A stretch of DNA of 64,000 bases from Paenibacillus glycanilyticus NBRC 16618 (GTDB taxonomy: Bacteria > Bacillota > Bacilli > Paenibacillales > Paenibacillaceae), in assembly GCF_004000805.1 (NCBI RefSeq), contig NZ_BILY01000037.1, positions 1 to 64,000 of the forward strand. The letters run 5' to 3'. The translations under genes and the position numbers were made by a program. Of this stretch, positions 16,424-24,828 are shown in pieces (position 1 is the first letter of the stretch; the number at the start of each line of letters is the position of its first letter). Below the pieces are notes generated by a model, which made no database searches, was not told where the DNA came from, and saw only the letters and a list, made by a program, of their open reading frames with translations.

Positions 16424-17003
16424 AAAGCCCTCTCCCCTTTATAAACTGATGAACGGTGTCCGGCACCAGATAAGCAATCGAACGCCCCGCATGCACTCTG
16501 CTTCGGATCTCCGTGGACGATATGCCGATCGGCGGCATGTCCGCCATCGTCACGCGCCGACGAAGGAATTCCGGCAGTTCATCCAGCTTCACCGCCGTCC
16601 CTTCCCGCTCCAGCCCAATGAAGGTAATCAGCTCCGCCAGTTCTTCTATACGATGCCATTTGGGCAGATCGTTAATCCGGTCCGAACCGATAATATAGGA
16701 AAAAGCTTTATCCGGGTACCGCCTCTTCAGTTCCAGCACCGTGTCGATGGAATAACTCATTCCGCCGCGCTCCAGCTCGATATCAAGTACTTTGAAGGCC
16801 GGGTTTCCTCCGAGCGCTTCCTGGACCATCTGAAGTCTTAGCTTGCTGCTTGCACCCGGCTCGTTATCCTTAAGCGGCGGCTGATAAGTCGGAATAAACC
16901 ATACCTCGTCCAGCCCGCAGCCGTCACGGGCTGCTTCGGCCGCAATCAGATGTCCGGTATGAACCGGATCAAACGTTCCGCCCATAATGCCGATTTTGCT
17001 CAT
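16413..17003 (-). CDS. nadD: Nicotinate-nucleotide adenylyltransferase NadD
   Basis: 196 residues, usual length. It starts M-S-K-I-G-I-M-G-G-T-F-D-P-V-H-x-G-H, with the nucleotidyltransferase (T/H)xGH motif, and has the C-terminal I-S-S-T-E-I-R phosphate-binding motif. It joins nicotinate mononucleotide and ATP to give deamido-NAD in NAD biosynthesis. It lies 31 nt after yhbY and overlaps yqeK. Confidence 0.96.
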   Translation of the reverse strand: MSKIGIMGGTFDPVHTGHLIAAEAARDGCGLDEVWFIPTYQPPLKDNEPGASSKLRLQMVQEALGGNPAFKVLDIELERGGMSYSIDTVLELKRRYPDKAFSYIIGSDRINDLPKWHRIEELAELITFIGLEREGTAVKLDELPEFLRRRVTMADMPPIGISSTEIRSRVHAGRSIAYLVPDTVHQFIKGRGLYES

Positions 17004-17034
17004 TAAACGCTACCCATCCTTTTCGGTTACGGCG

Positions 17035-17346
17035 TTATTTCGCCGCAGCCTTAGGCAGCTCGATCTTGCGGTACTTCTCTTCCGTTGCTTGCTTGTACAG
17101 AACGATCGTTTTTCCGATGACCTGTACCAGCTCGGCACCGGCAGCTTCCGCCACTTCCGCGCCGATCTCCCTAGGATCGTCCATGCAGTTGTTCAGTACC
17201 GAAATCTTGATCAGTTCCCGTACTTCAATCGCTTCTTCAATGTGACGGACAAGCTGATCGTTCGTGCCGCCTTTGCCTACCTGGAAAATCGGCTGAAGAT
17301 GATGAGCCAGCGATCTGAGGTGACGTTTTTGTTTGCCTGTTAACAT
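17035..17346 (-). CDS. yhbY: YhbY/YqeI RNA-binding (CRM) protein
   Basis: 103 residues of the CRM (YhbY) domain: L-T-G-K-Q-K-R-H-L-R-S-L-A-H, I-F-Q-V-G-K-G-G (GxxG-like RNA-binding loop) and R-E-L-I-K-I-S-V-L. The domain associates with pre-50S particles and acts in ribosome assembly. The frame is open to 17523, but AGAAGG before the ATG at 17346 and the family length fix the shorter start; the longer frame overlaps aroE. There is a 49-nt gap from the aroE stop. Confidence 0.92.
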   Translation of the reverse strand: MLTGKQKRHLRSLAHHLQPIFQVGKGGTNDQLVRHIEEAIEVRELIKISVLNNCMDDPREIGAEVAEAAGAELVQVIGKTIVLYKQATEEKYRKIELPKAAAK

Positions 17347-17395
17347 GGTAGTTCCTTCTTTCATCTCTATAGGTTGTCGATATGGTTGCATTGAA

Positions 17396-18277
17396 CTAGA
17401 CAAGGGACTGCAAAACGGTCTCGCGCATCGCTGCTGCCGGAGCCGGCTGCCCTGTCCAATATTCGAAGGCATAAGCCCCCTGATAAATAAACATGCCGAG
17501 TCCCCCGTGCACGCGGCAGCCATGCTGCTCAGCGTCCAACAGGAACTTCGTGCGCAGCGGATTGTAGATTAGATCGCTTGCGACGGCGCCCGGCTTCAGC
17601 CAAGATGCATCTATCGGTGTTGCATCGGTATGAGGATGCATGCCAACCGAGGTTGTGTTAATGACGATATCCGCTTCCCCGCATGCAGCCTGCAATTCAT
17701 CGTTTGCAATGGCCCGGATATCCGCCAGTGACCGGAACGATTGCGCAAGCTCCTCGGCACGCTCCACCGAACGGTTAGCGATCGTAATGCCCGAAGGCTG
17801 CTCGCCGGCGAGCGCGTACACGATTCCGCGCGATGCGCCGCCGGCGCCAATGACAAGAATCCGCTTGCCCGCAAGCTCCGGCTCGGCTTCTTCCTTCAAG
17901 GACCGGACATAGCCGATTCCGTCGGTGTTATAACCGGTCAACCGGCCGTTATCGTTCACAATCGTATTGACGGCTCCGATCGCCTGCGCGCCCGCGTCAA
18001 TCTCGTCCATGTACTTCATAATATCCAGCTTATGGGGAATCGTCACATTGACTCCCCGAATGCCCATCGCTCGAATGCCAGCTACAAATTCTCCAAGCTT
18101 GCCCGGCGTAATATGAAAAGCCATGTAGGCTCCGTTGATTCCCGTCTCGCGGAAAGCGCGATTCATCATAATCGGTGATTTCGAGTGGCGAACCGGATCT
18201 CCGATTACGCCATACAATACCGTCTGGCTGTCAATCCGGTTTCCCGTAATCCCATTGTCAAGCGCGGATACCGTCAA
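17396..18277 (-). CDS. aroE: Shikimate dehydrogenase AroE
   Basis: 293 residues. Shikimate-binding residues lie in H-S-K-S-P-I-M-M-N and N-V-T-I-P-H-K (catalytic Lys); the NADP Rossmann motif is G-A-G-G-A-S-R-G, followed by A-N-R-S. It reduces 3-dehydroshikimate in aromatic amino acid synthesis. The start is TTG at 18277 with AGAGGGG upstream; a few extra N-terminal residues compared with typical AroE leave a small doubt. It sits between yqeH and yhbY, as in Bacillus. Confidence 0.95.
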   Translation of the reverse strand: MTVSALDNGITGNRIDSQTVLYGVIGDPVRHSKSPIMMNRAFRETGINGAYMAFHITPGKLGEFVAGIRAMGIRGVNVTIPHKLDIMKYMDEIDAGAQAIGAVNTIVNDNGRLTGYNTDGIGYVRSLKEEAEPELAGKRILVIGAGGASRGIVYALAGEQPSGITIANRSVERAEELAQSFRSLADIRAIANDELQAACGEADIVINTTSVGMHPHTDATPIDASWLKPGAVASDLIYNPLRTKFLLDAEQHGCRVHGGLGMFIYQGAYAFEYWTGQPAPAAAMRETVLQSLV

Positions 18278-18297
18278 TGTTCCCGTTCCCCTCTCTT

Positions 18298-19422
18298 CTA
18301 TACAAGCGAATCGCGAAGCAAGACCTTAATGCCCTTAGGCGCATATACGTCCACGATCGCGCCGGAAGTGCCATTCGCCTGAATCCAGCCCATGCCGGAT
18401 ACGAAAATATCCTTCTTCGCTCCCCGCGGAATGCGAATCGAATGGCGGGTCCAAGCCGGCATGTCATCCAATTCTTCGCGCGAAGGACCGCCAAGCAGCT
18501 CTCCACGGTGGTCGGCGTAAAGCTGTTCAGCCCGCTCCAGCTTCGTGCGGTGTACGCTAAGCGCATTGGAGATATAGAACGTAAACGATTGACGTTCGCC
18601 CTCAACGAAGTCGAACCGGACCAAGCTGTTGATAAACAACGACTGCTGGTCGTTTAACTGGTAAACCAGCGGCTTGATCGGCTTGTCCGGCAGCAAAGCC
18701 TGAAGGAAGCCGCGCGGAACGATCTCCGTCATCCGGGTAGGGTACACGATCCCCGGCGTATCGATTATCGACTTGCCGTCATCCAGCGGAATATGAACCG
18801 CGTCAAGCGTAGTGCCCGGGTAACGGGAAGTCGTCAGTTCGCGTTCCATATCGCTGTAATCATGGATCAGACGGTTAATCAATGTCGATTTGCCGACATT
18901 GGTTGCGCCAACCACGTATACATCGCGGCCCTTCCGGTGATGCTCGATTGCTTCAATGACATGCTCGAAGCCGATATTCCGTTTGGCGCTGCAAAGCACG
19001 ATATCTACCGTGCGAAGCCCTTCCGCCTTCGCCTGCTTCTGAACCCAGTTCCGAAGACGGTTCAGATTTACCGAACGAGGCAGCAGATCAACCTTGTTAA
19101 CCACCAGCACAACCGGATTATTGCCTACAAAACGCTGCAGGCCGGAGATGAGACTGCCCTCAAAATCAAATAAGTCGACAATATGGACAACTAGGCTGTC
19201 CGTCGACCCGATGCTGCCGAGCAGGCGCAAGAAATCGTCCTGATCAACCGTTATCGATGAAGCTTCATTATAATTACGAATACGGAAGCATCTTTGGCAA
19301 ATAACCGGCTCCCGGTTTAACGCCGCTTCGGGCAGGTAGCCCGACTCTTCCGGATGCTCCGTCTGGAGCTTAACTCCGCAGCCTGCGCATGCATGCGACT
19401 GACTATGCTGCTCTTCTCTCAC
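18298..19422 (-). CDS. yqeH: YqeH circularly permuted ribosome-assembly GTPase
   Basis: 374 residues. An N-terminal zinc finger (C-A-G-C and C-Q-R-C) is followed by a permuted GTPase domain: N-K-V-D (G4) and S-A-K (G5) come before G-A-T-N-V-G-K-S-T (G1), T-T (G2) and D-T-P-G (G3). The C-terminal domain is the RNA-binding part. YqeH is needed for 30S biogenesis in Bacillus. It starts at a GTG overlapping the yqeG stop (GTGA), 21 nt before aroE on the operon. Confidence 0.95.
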   Translation of the reverse strand: MREEQHSQSHACAGCGVKLQTEHPEESGYLPEAALNREPVICQRCFRIRNYNEASSITVDQDDFLRLLGSIGSTDSLVVHIVDLFDFEGSLISGLQRFVGNNPVVLVVNKVDLLPRSVNLNRLRNWVQKQAKAEGLRTVDIVLCSAKRNIGFEHVIEAIEHHRKGRDVYVVGATNVGKSTLINRLIHDYSDMERELTTSRYPGTTLDAVHIPLDDGKSIIDTPGIVYPTRMTEIVPRGFLQALLPDKPIKPLVYQLNDQQSLFINSLVRFDFVEGERQSFTFYISNALSVHRTKLERAEQLYADHRGELLGGPSREELDDMPAWTRHSIRIPRGAKKDIFVSGMGWIQANGTSGAIVDVYAPKGIKVLLRDSLV

Positions 19423-19943
19423 TTGGTCTCCCCCTCATACCATGTCCCTTTTTTACGCAAACGGGAAAGAACAAAACGCTCGATTCTTCTGTTCACGCGG
19501 GTCATTATTCCTTCGTCAGCAGGAGCAATCGGCGTGACCAGAATCGTATAAAGGCCCATACGTTTCCCGCCGAGTACATCCGTAAGCATCTGGTCGCCGA
19601 GCACAACGGTCTGCTCCACGGGCAGCCCCAGCACGCTCAATGCTTTATGGAACGCTTTATTCGCCGGCTTGCGCGCGGCATGAATAAACGGAATGCCCAG
19701 CGGATCGGCGAATTTGGACACTCTCGTCCTGTTATTATTCGACACAATGACAACTTTAAAGCCATAATCCCGAACTTGTTCCAACCATGTCGTGAGCTGT
19801 GGCGTTGCAAGCGGCTCACGCGCTCCAACGAGCGTATTATCAAGATCGGTGATAATTCCGCGGACACCTTTTTTGTATAACTCGTCCAGCTGAATATCGT
19901 ACACCGAATTTACTCGTAAATGCGGCAATAATCTTTCGAACAT
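19419..19943 (-). CDS. yqeG: YqeG HAD-IIIA phosphatase
   Basis: 174 residues, as in Bacillus (172). HAD motifs: I-I-T-D-L-D-N-T-L, I-V-S-N-N and V-V-L-G-D-Q-M-x-T-D. The family is typed as HAD subfamily IIIA, related to mitochondrial phosphatidylglycerophosphate phosphatase PTPMT/Gep4. A phospholipid phosphatase role is possible but unproven. I choose the ATG at 19943, which has GAGGGGG nine bases upstream, over an in-frame ATG ten codons earlier. First gene of the yqe operon. Confidence 0.88.
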   Translation of the reverse strand: MFERLLPHLRVNSVYDIQLDELYKKGVRGIITDLDNTLVGAREPLATPQLTTWLEQVRDYGFKVVIVSNNNRTRVSKFADPLGIPFIHAARKPANKAFHKALSVLGLPVEQTVVLGDQMLTDVLGGKRMGLYTILVTPIAPADEGIMTRVNRRIERFVLSRLRKKGTWYEGETK

Positions 19944-19991
19944 GCTGCCTTGCCCCCTCGAACTTTCGCTCATCTCCTGCTATCTTACGAA

Positions 19992-20021
19992 ACTATACCA
20001 TATATTCGGATTTTGTTGCAA
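19992..20021 (-). promoter_or_regulatory. Promoter of the yqeG-yqeM operon
   Basis: On the minus strand, TTGCAA (20021-20016), 18 bp, TATAGT (19997-19992), about 50 bp before the yqeG ATG and just after the terminator of the preceding operon. Confidence 0.6.
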
Positions 20022-20055
20022 AAGAAATACCGCCCGCGCAATGCGAGCGGCGTAT
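20022..20055 (-). terminator. Terminator after the transglutaminase gene
   Basis: On the minus strand, AATACGCCGCTCGC and GCGCGGGCGGTATT form an imperfect stem followed by TCTTTTG. Pairing has a mismatch or two, so it is moderate. Confidence 0.6.
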
Positions 20056-20083
20056 TTTCCTTCTATATAATATACGCAAATTT

Positions 20084-22357
20084 CTACAATTCCTCTTTAA
20101 TCGCTTTGATCTTTAAAATAAACCCGTCGGTCTCCGAACTTGTCGCCTGGACGGAGCTGTATTTCGCGCGTTCGAACTCATCGAGCACTTCGCGGAACAG
20201 ATTGTTCAGCCGCTTGTGGCTAGGCGACCATCTCTGAATCGCTTCGCGCAGCGTCTCATGCTCCCCTCGCTCATAGCCTTTGCGCCGGCAGAGACGCAGC
20301 AGCTTCTCCGTCTCCCATACAATCCGGTCATTGCCCGAATAAGCCCGGTATCTGGAACGGATCCATGGCGTACGCAGCAGGACAACAACAAGCACAAGCA
20401 CGATAAGAACGCCTGCCGATACCGAGCCCCAGATGATAGCGGAATGATTGCTTCCCGTGCTGTCGGTTACTTCCTCCTGTACCGGATCGGTATCAACCGC
20501 TGCGGTAGGCGTCGGCAATGCTTCCTGCTGCACTTCCGTTACGGAATAAGGGAAGGTGAAGCCCGACGTAGGCTCGAACGGAATCCAGCCATAGCCGTCG
20601 AAATAGATCTCTACCCAGGAATGCGCATCCGAGTTGCGGACGGTATACGTGCCTGCTCCGTCCGGATTTAATTCCGCTTCGCTTGGAATCCCGCCGGCAG
20701 ACGGCACATATTCCGAAACGGGAAGCACGCCCGGGGCGAAGCCTTTTACCCAACGGGTAGGCAACCCGATAGAACGGGACATGACCGCCATCGCCGTCGA
20801 GAAATAATCGCAATAGCCTTCCTTCAGTTCGAAGAGGAACTGGTCGACGAAATCCTTGCTGTCTCCGGTCAGCCTTGATTTATCCGGTTCATTCGTATAC
20901 ATGAAGTTCTGGCGGAGATAAGCCTCTATCAGCTTCGCCTTGTCGTAATCATTCACGGCCGAAGCCGTTAGCGATACGGCGAGCGACCTTACGCGGCCCG
21001 GCAAGGAAGACGGTAGCTGCAAATATTGCTTCGTCTCCGCCGGATCCGGCAGCTCGGCTTCCGTCTTGCGAAGTCCTTCTTCATCTAATATGGTGACTTC
21101 GGAGGTTACCGCATAGCTTTGCGGATATCTGCGCAGCGGCTTGTCGGACCAGATCAGCTCCTGCTCGTTAACCGCCCACTTTAAGCTTTTCGGCAATACG
21201 GATGCATCTGGATCATCCACCCAATGAACCGCGGTAATGGGAGAAGCGGCGAACAAGACCGGATAAATATTATTATTGGACATTCGGACCTGCTGGTCCA
21301 CCTTCATCGTCTCCGCCTTCTCGCGTCCTTCGATGAGCGGCAGCTCCCAGTCTTTCCCTACCGAGGCTAACCGGCTCCGTTCCGTCTCGTCGTTCACCGT
21401 CCAGCCCGCTCCGGTGTATTCCGTTTTCGTCTCGCCTCTCCAGTAGCTCCGATGGTTGGTTGTAATCGTCATGACGGGCGAATAGTCAAAATCGAATCCG
21501 CCGCCCAGCTCCGAATCATCGCGTCCGTAACCGGACTTGGTATTGCTGCTGCTCACGTCAACGGGAGCTGCGATTCCTTTATCTCCGAGGAATACGTTAA
21601 CCGTCTCGCCCTTCGATTCCTTCCACATCGTATAAGGATCTTGAATAATCGGCGATACGGTCGGCATCAGAATGCCGGCTGTCATCAGCACGGACAATAC
21701 GATAACGATTGGCATCAGCAGCTGCAGCGGATATTCCGTAAGCTCCCTCCAGCTGTTCGGATGATGGCTTGCCAACTTATGCAGATGATTGGCCACCAGC
21801 CAGAGCAGACCCAAAAAGACAATCCAGGCGACTTCATCCCATAACCAGATCGGAGTAAAAGAATCCGCAATGGTCAGAACGAGAATATTGACGCTTATAA
21901 ATCCGAATAGGCGCAGCCTAGTTGTAATCCACAAATCAAACAGGATATACAAAACGAGCAGAGCTCCGCAAATCCATATAAAGGGATGCAGCTGCTCGGC
22001 ATACCCCCACAACGTGCGGAACAAATCGCCAAGCCGGTTCTCTTGATCGGGAACGGTCGTGGAAGCGACTTTTTTCAGATCGGCAAAATAAGCCGTCGCG
22101 CCTACCGCAAGCAACAATTGAACAACAATCCGCAGCACCCGCATGCTTCGCGGCAGCAGCCAATCGGCAGCAACAGCGAAGAGCAGCGTGAAGCTGACCG
22201 CGTAGAAGGTCTCGCTCCACCAGAAGCCCTCAAAGATCCGGATTGTATGAATAAGCATAAGAGCAATAAATAATTGCGAGAGCTTCGTATACCAGTTCGG
22301 CGTAACCTTGAATATCACCGTACGGCAGAAAGTAAACAAACGCGGCAAGAGGCTCAT
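20084..22357 (-). CDS. TgpA-like membrane transglutaminase (DUF3488/DUF4129)
   Basis: 757 residues. The first 215 residues hold about seven membrane segments, then an external region, and a papain-like transglutaminase core near residues 500-615. There E-G-Y-C-D-Y-F-S-T-A carries the catalytic Cys, D-A-H-S-W-V-E the His, and W-I-P-F-E-P-T the acidic partner. A further membrane helix near residues 640-665 precedes a cytoplasmic DUF4129-like tail. The start is the ATG at 22357, with GGAGG upstream and an ATGA overlap with the DUF58 gene; a frame 30 codons longer is rejected. With moxR and DUF58 it forms the standard three-gene module, thought to be a chaperone-assisted cell-envelope system; the substrate is unknown. 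Confidence 0.85.
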   Translation of the reverse strand: MSLLPRLFTFCRTVIFKVTPNWYTKLSQLFIALMLIHTIRIFEGFWWSETFYAVSFTLLFAVAADWLLPRSMRVLRIVVQLLLAVGATAYFADLKKVASTTVPDQENRLGDLFRTLWGYAEQLHPFIWICGALLVLYILFDLWITTRLRLFGFISVNILVLTIADSFTPIWLWDEVAWIVFLGLLWLVANHLHKLASHHPNSWRELTEYPLQLLMPIVIVLSVLMTAGILMPTVSPIIQDPYTMWKESKGETVNVFLGDKGIAAPVDVSSSNTKSGYGRDDSELGGGFDFDYSPVMTITTNHRSYWRGETKTEYTGAGWTVNDETERSRLASVGKDWELPLIEGREKAETMKVDQQVRMSNNNIYPVLFAASPITAVHWVDDPDASVLPKSLKWAVNEQELIWSDKPLRRYPQSYAVTSEVTILDEEGLRKTEAELPDPAETKQYLQLPSSLPGRVRSLAVSLTASAVNDYDKAKLIEAYLRQNFMYTNEPDKSRLTGDSKDFVDQFLFELKEGYCDYFSTAMAVMSRSIGLPTRWVKGFAPGVLPVSEYVPSAGGIPSEAELNPDGAGTYTVRNSDAHSWVEIYFDGYGWIPFEPTSGFTFPYSVTEVQQEALPTPTAAVDTDPVQEEVTDSTGSNHSAIIWGSVSAGVLIVLVLVVVLLRTPWIRSRYRAYSGNDRIVWETEKLLRLCRRKGYERGEHETLREAIQRWSPSHKRLNNLFREVLDEFERAKYSSVQATSSETDGFILKIKAIKEEL

Positions 22358-23598
22358 GCCCGGCCTCCTTCCAGCACGGCAGGAAGCTCCTGCAGCTGCT
22401 TTAGTTCGAATAATGCCCAGCCCTTGCCGCGAATCATCAGGCGCCATTGTTCCTCCAGCCGCCGTTCACCGCCGATATGCATCAGGCATGGCGTAAGTCC
22501 TTTACGGGACAGCCATTCCATCGAACGGACGGCTTCCCTGCCGGATGTTCCGCTGATAACGATTGCAAAGGAGCCTGGCTCAAGCCGGGAATCGGCTGCC
22601 ACCAGAGACTTGTACAGTCCTTGCTCGGCATCGGCGTCCACAAAGGTCAAATGCTTCATTAACGCATTGCGCTGTTCTACACCGGACTTGGGCGGGAGAA
22701 TCGTCAGCTTATTGCCTGCAGACATTAGACCGATTGCCGTATCGCCCTTCAAACCGCTGTCTATAAGCGAAGCTGCGGTAGACACCGCCAGCTCGAACCG
22801 TTCCGCGCCCGGAACGGGGTAATCGGCTGCATATCGGTCAAGAATAATAAGCGTACGCGGCAATGACTCCCTCTCGAACGCCTTCGACTTCCAGTCGCCG
22901 GTCTTCGCCGTCGCATTCCAGTGAATCCGCGACAGACGGTCGCCGTACAAATATTCCCGCACGCCGTTGATTTGCGTGGTTTCTTTTGCAGCCCGCGGGG
23001 CTGCGGCATGGGAGAAGGGGCCACGGAAGCCGCTCTGAATGCTATGCCATTGGCGCAGCGGAACAATCTGCGGCAATACGCTGAATGCCGACTCCGAGCC
23101 GAATCGGCCGGAATGCTCAAACAGGCCGAATATGTCATGGGAAATACATTCGGTTGTGACGAAGCGGTACTCTCCCCGCTGAAGCGGCGGCGTCTGGTAA
23201 AGCACATCGCCGGAACGCTTGAAGCTTGGGACGAAAGAGGCTTCGAACTGCAGCTGCTGGCCGTTATGGCGCTGCAGTCTGTCTCTGACCAATACATAAG
23301 GGATCGGATAAACGCCGGGAACCTTTACCGATAATTGAACTTCCAGCGTGCTGCCTGCCGTGAGCGAATGGTCGCTGCCCGCGGTTGCCCCGGTCAACCT
23401 GTAGCTTCGGATGCCGGACACGCGGCTGATCCCGCTCCAGCGGCCTAAAGCCAAATAAATCAGCAGCACGTTCAAAATCATAAACAGCATCAATGCCGTT
23501 TTGCCGCCCTGGAACAATAAATAAAGCAATGCGGCGCCATAAATGATTGCGATAAGCCTCCAGCGTTTACGGGTCTTCGTCTCTTTCACCGCATTCAT
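22354..23598 (-). CDS. DUF58 domain protein
   Basis: 414 residues. Two N-terminal membrane helices (about 13-50) precede a beta-rich segment and the DUF58 signature R-E-Y-L-Y-G-D-R-L-S-R-I-H-W-N-A-T-A. A von Willebrand A-like fold follows, with L-I-I-L-D-R-Y and V-I-S-G-T-S. DUF58 proteins act with MoxR ATPases, perhaps presenting clients at the membrane. The start at 23598 is 4 nt after moxR; the end overlaps the transglutaminase gene by 4 nt. Confidence 0.88.
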   Translation of the reverse strand: MNAVKETKTRKRWRLIAIIYGAALLYLLFQGGKTALMLFMILNVLLIYLALGRWSGISRVSGIRSYRLTGATAGSDHSLTAGSTLEVQLSVKVPGVYPIPYVLVRDRLQRHNGQQLQFEASFVPSFKRSGDVLYQTPPLQRGEYRFVTTECISHDIFGLFEHSGRFGSESAFSVLPQIVPLRQWHSIQSGFRGPFSHAAAPRAAKETTQINGVREYLYGDRLSRIHWNATAKTGDWKSKAFERESLPRTLIILDRYAADYPVPGAERFELAVSTAASLIDSGLKGDTAIGLMSAGNKLTILPPKSGVEQRNALMKHLTFVDADAEQGLYKSLVAADSRLEPGSFAIVISGTSGREAVRSMEWLSRKGLTPCLMHIGGERRLEEQWRLMIRGKGWALFELKQLQELPAVLEGGRA

Positions 23599-23602
23599 GG
23601 GA

Positions 23603-24559
23603 TCACCGCTCCAGTCTTACGGGAACCTTTGTCTTCTCCAGAACCTCGGCGATAATATCTTCGCTCCGCAGACCGTTCATCCTTGCGTCCGTGTGAAGCA
23701 GCAGACGGTGGGAAAGAACATACGGCGCCAATTGCTTGATATCGTCCGGAGTGACAAACGTACGCTGGGCAAGGAACGCGCTGGCTTTCGCCGCGCGCGA
23801 TAACGCTATTGCGGCACGCGGGCTTGCGCCAAGCAGGACATGGGGATGCGATCGCGTAGCACGTACAAGCTGAATCAAATAATTGCCGACCGCATCATCG
23901 ATATGAACGGCTTGTACCTGGTGCTGGATTCGTTCGATATCTTCTATGGAAGTAATCTGCTCCAAGCGGTCCGACGGATGGCCTGACTCTCTTGCCAGAA
24001 TCATCCGCTGCTCATCCGCTTCGTTCGGATAGCCTAACGTCAGCTTCATCATAAAGCGGTCAAGCTGGGCTTCCGGAAGGGAATACGTGCCTTCGAAATC
24101 GATGGGATTTTGCGTAGCGAGCAGGATAAAGGGGGCCGGGAGCATATAGGTATCGCCGTCAACGGTGACATGCCCCTCTTCCATGGCTTCCAGAAGGGCG
24201 GATTGCGTCTTTGTTGTCGCCCGGTTGATCTCGTCGGCGAGCAGGACGTTGGTCATGACCGGTCCCGGACGGAATATGAACTGCTCCTGCTTCGGATGAT
24301 AAATCGACACGCCGGTAATATCGGTCGGGAGAAGGTCGGGATTGCATTGAATACGGCGGAATTGGCCGCCGATGGTTCTCGCCAGCGCTTTCACCAGCTG
24401 GGTTTTACCCGTGCCTGGAACATCCTCAAGTAATACGTGGCCGCCTGCAAGGACGGCTATCATTAAACGTTCAATTTCACTTTGTTTTCCGAGAATGCAT
24501 TCATTTAAGCTATTTAGAATTAAGGAACATAATTGCATATCGGCAAGGCGTGTTTCCAT
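23603..24559 (-). CDS. MoxR-family AAA+ ATPase
   Basis: 318 residues. Walker A D-V-P-G-T-G-K-T-Q, Walker B L-L-A-D-E-I-N-R-A, the pore segment M-E-E-G-H-V-T, sensor 1 L-A-T-Q-N-P and arginine finger L-D-R-F match MoxR ATPases. They are thought to act as chaperones for metal insertion or complex assembly with vWA/DUF58 partners. The start at 24559 follows AGGAGG; the longer frame to 24679 lacks a site. First gene of moxR-DUF58-tgpA. Confidence 0.92.
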   Translation of the reverse strand: METRLADMQLCSLILNSLNECILGKQSEIERLMIAVLAGGHVLLEDVPGTGKTQLVKALARTIGGQFRRIQCNPDLLPTDITGVSIYHPKQEQFIFRPGPVMTNVLLADEINRATTKTQSALLEAMEEGHVTVDGDTYMLPAPFILLATQNPIDFEGTYSLPEAQLDRFMMKLTLGYPNEADEQRMILARESGHPSDRLEQITSIEDIERIQHQVQAVHIDDAVGNYLIQLVRATRSHPHVLLGASPRAAIALSRAAKASAFLAQRTFVTPDDIKQLAPYVLSHRLLLHTDARMNGLRSEDIIAEVLEKTKVPVRLER

Positions 24560-24611
24560 GTACATACCTCCTGCGGAATATTGGATGCAAAAAATAAGGG
24601 GATTTAGTACC

Positions 24612-24641
24612 ATTTTACAGCAGTACCTTCGCGTAGCACAA
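24612..24641 (-). promoter_or_regulatory. Possible promoter of the moxR operon
   Basis: On the minus strand, TTGTGC (24641-24636), 18 bp, TAAAAT (24617-24612), about 50 bp before moxR. The rest of the 269-bp divergent region towards mprF holds TATGAT/TATATT-like AT stretches near 24735-24750, but I cannot pair them with a -35. Confidence 0.45.
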
Positions 24642-24828
24642 ATGAACGAACTGCCGAAAAAAATTGGAGGATTCCACATAGCCCGACACCAGGGTCACCC
24701 TTCTGTAAGCAAAAAGTGGGAATCGGTAATCTCATATGATATATTGGCAATATCTTCACTTTTAGACGAACGAAGGAACGAAAAGGTTCTGTTCGCCGTA
24801 AAACATTCCTTTAAGAAGGTGCCATCGT

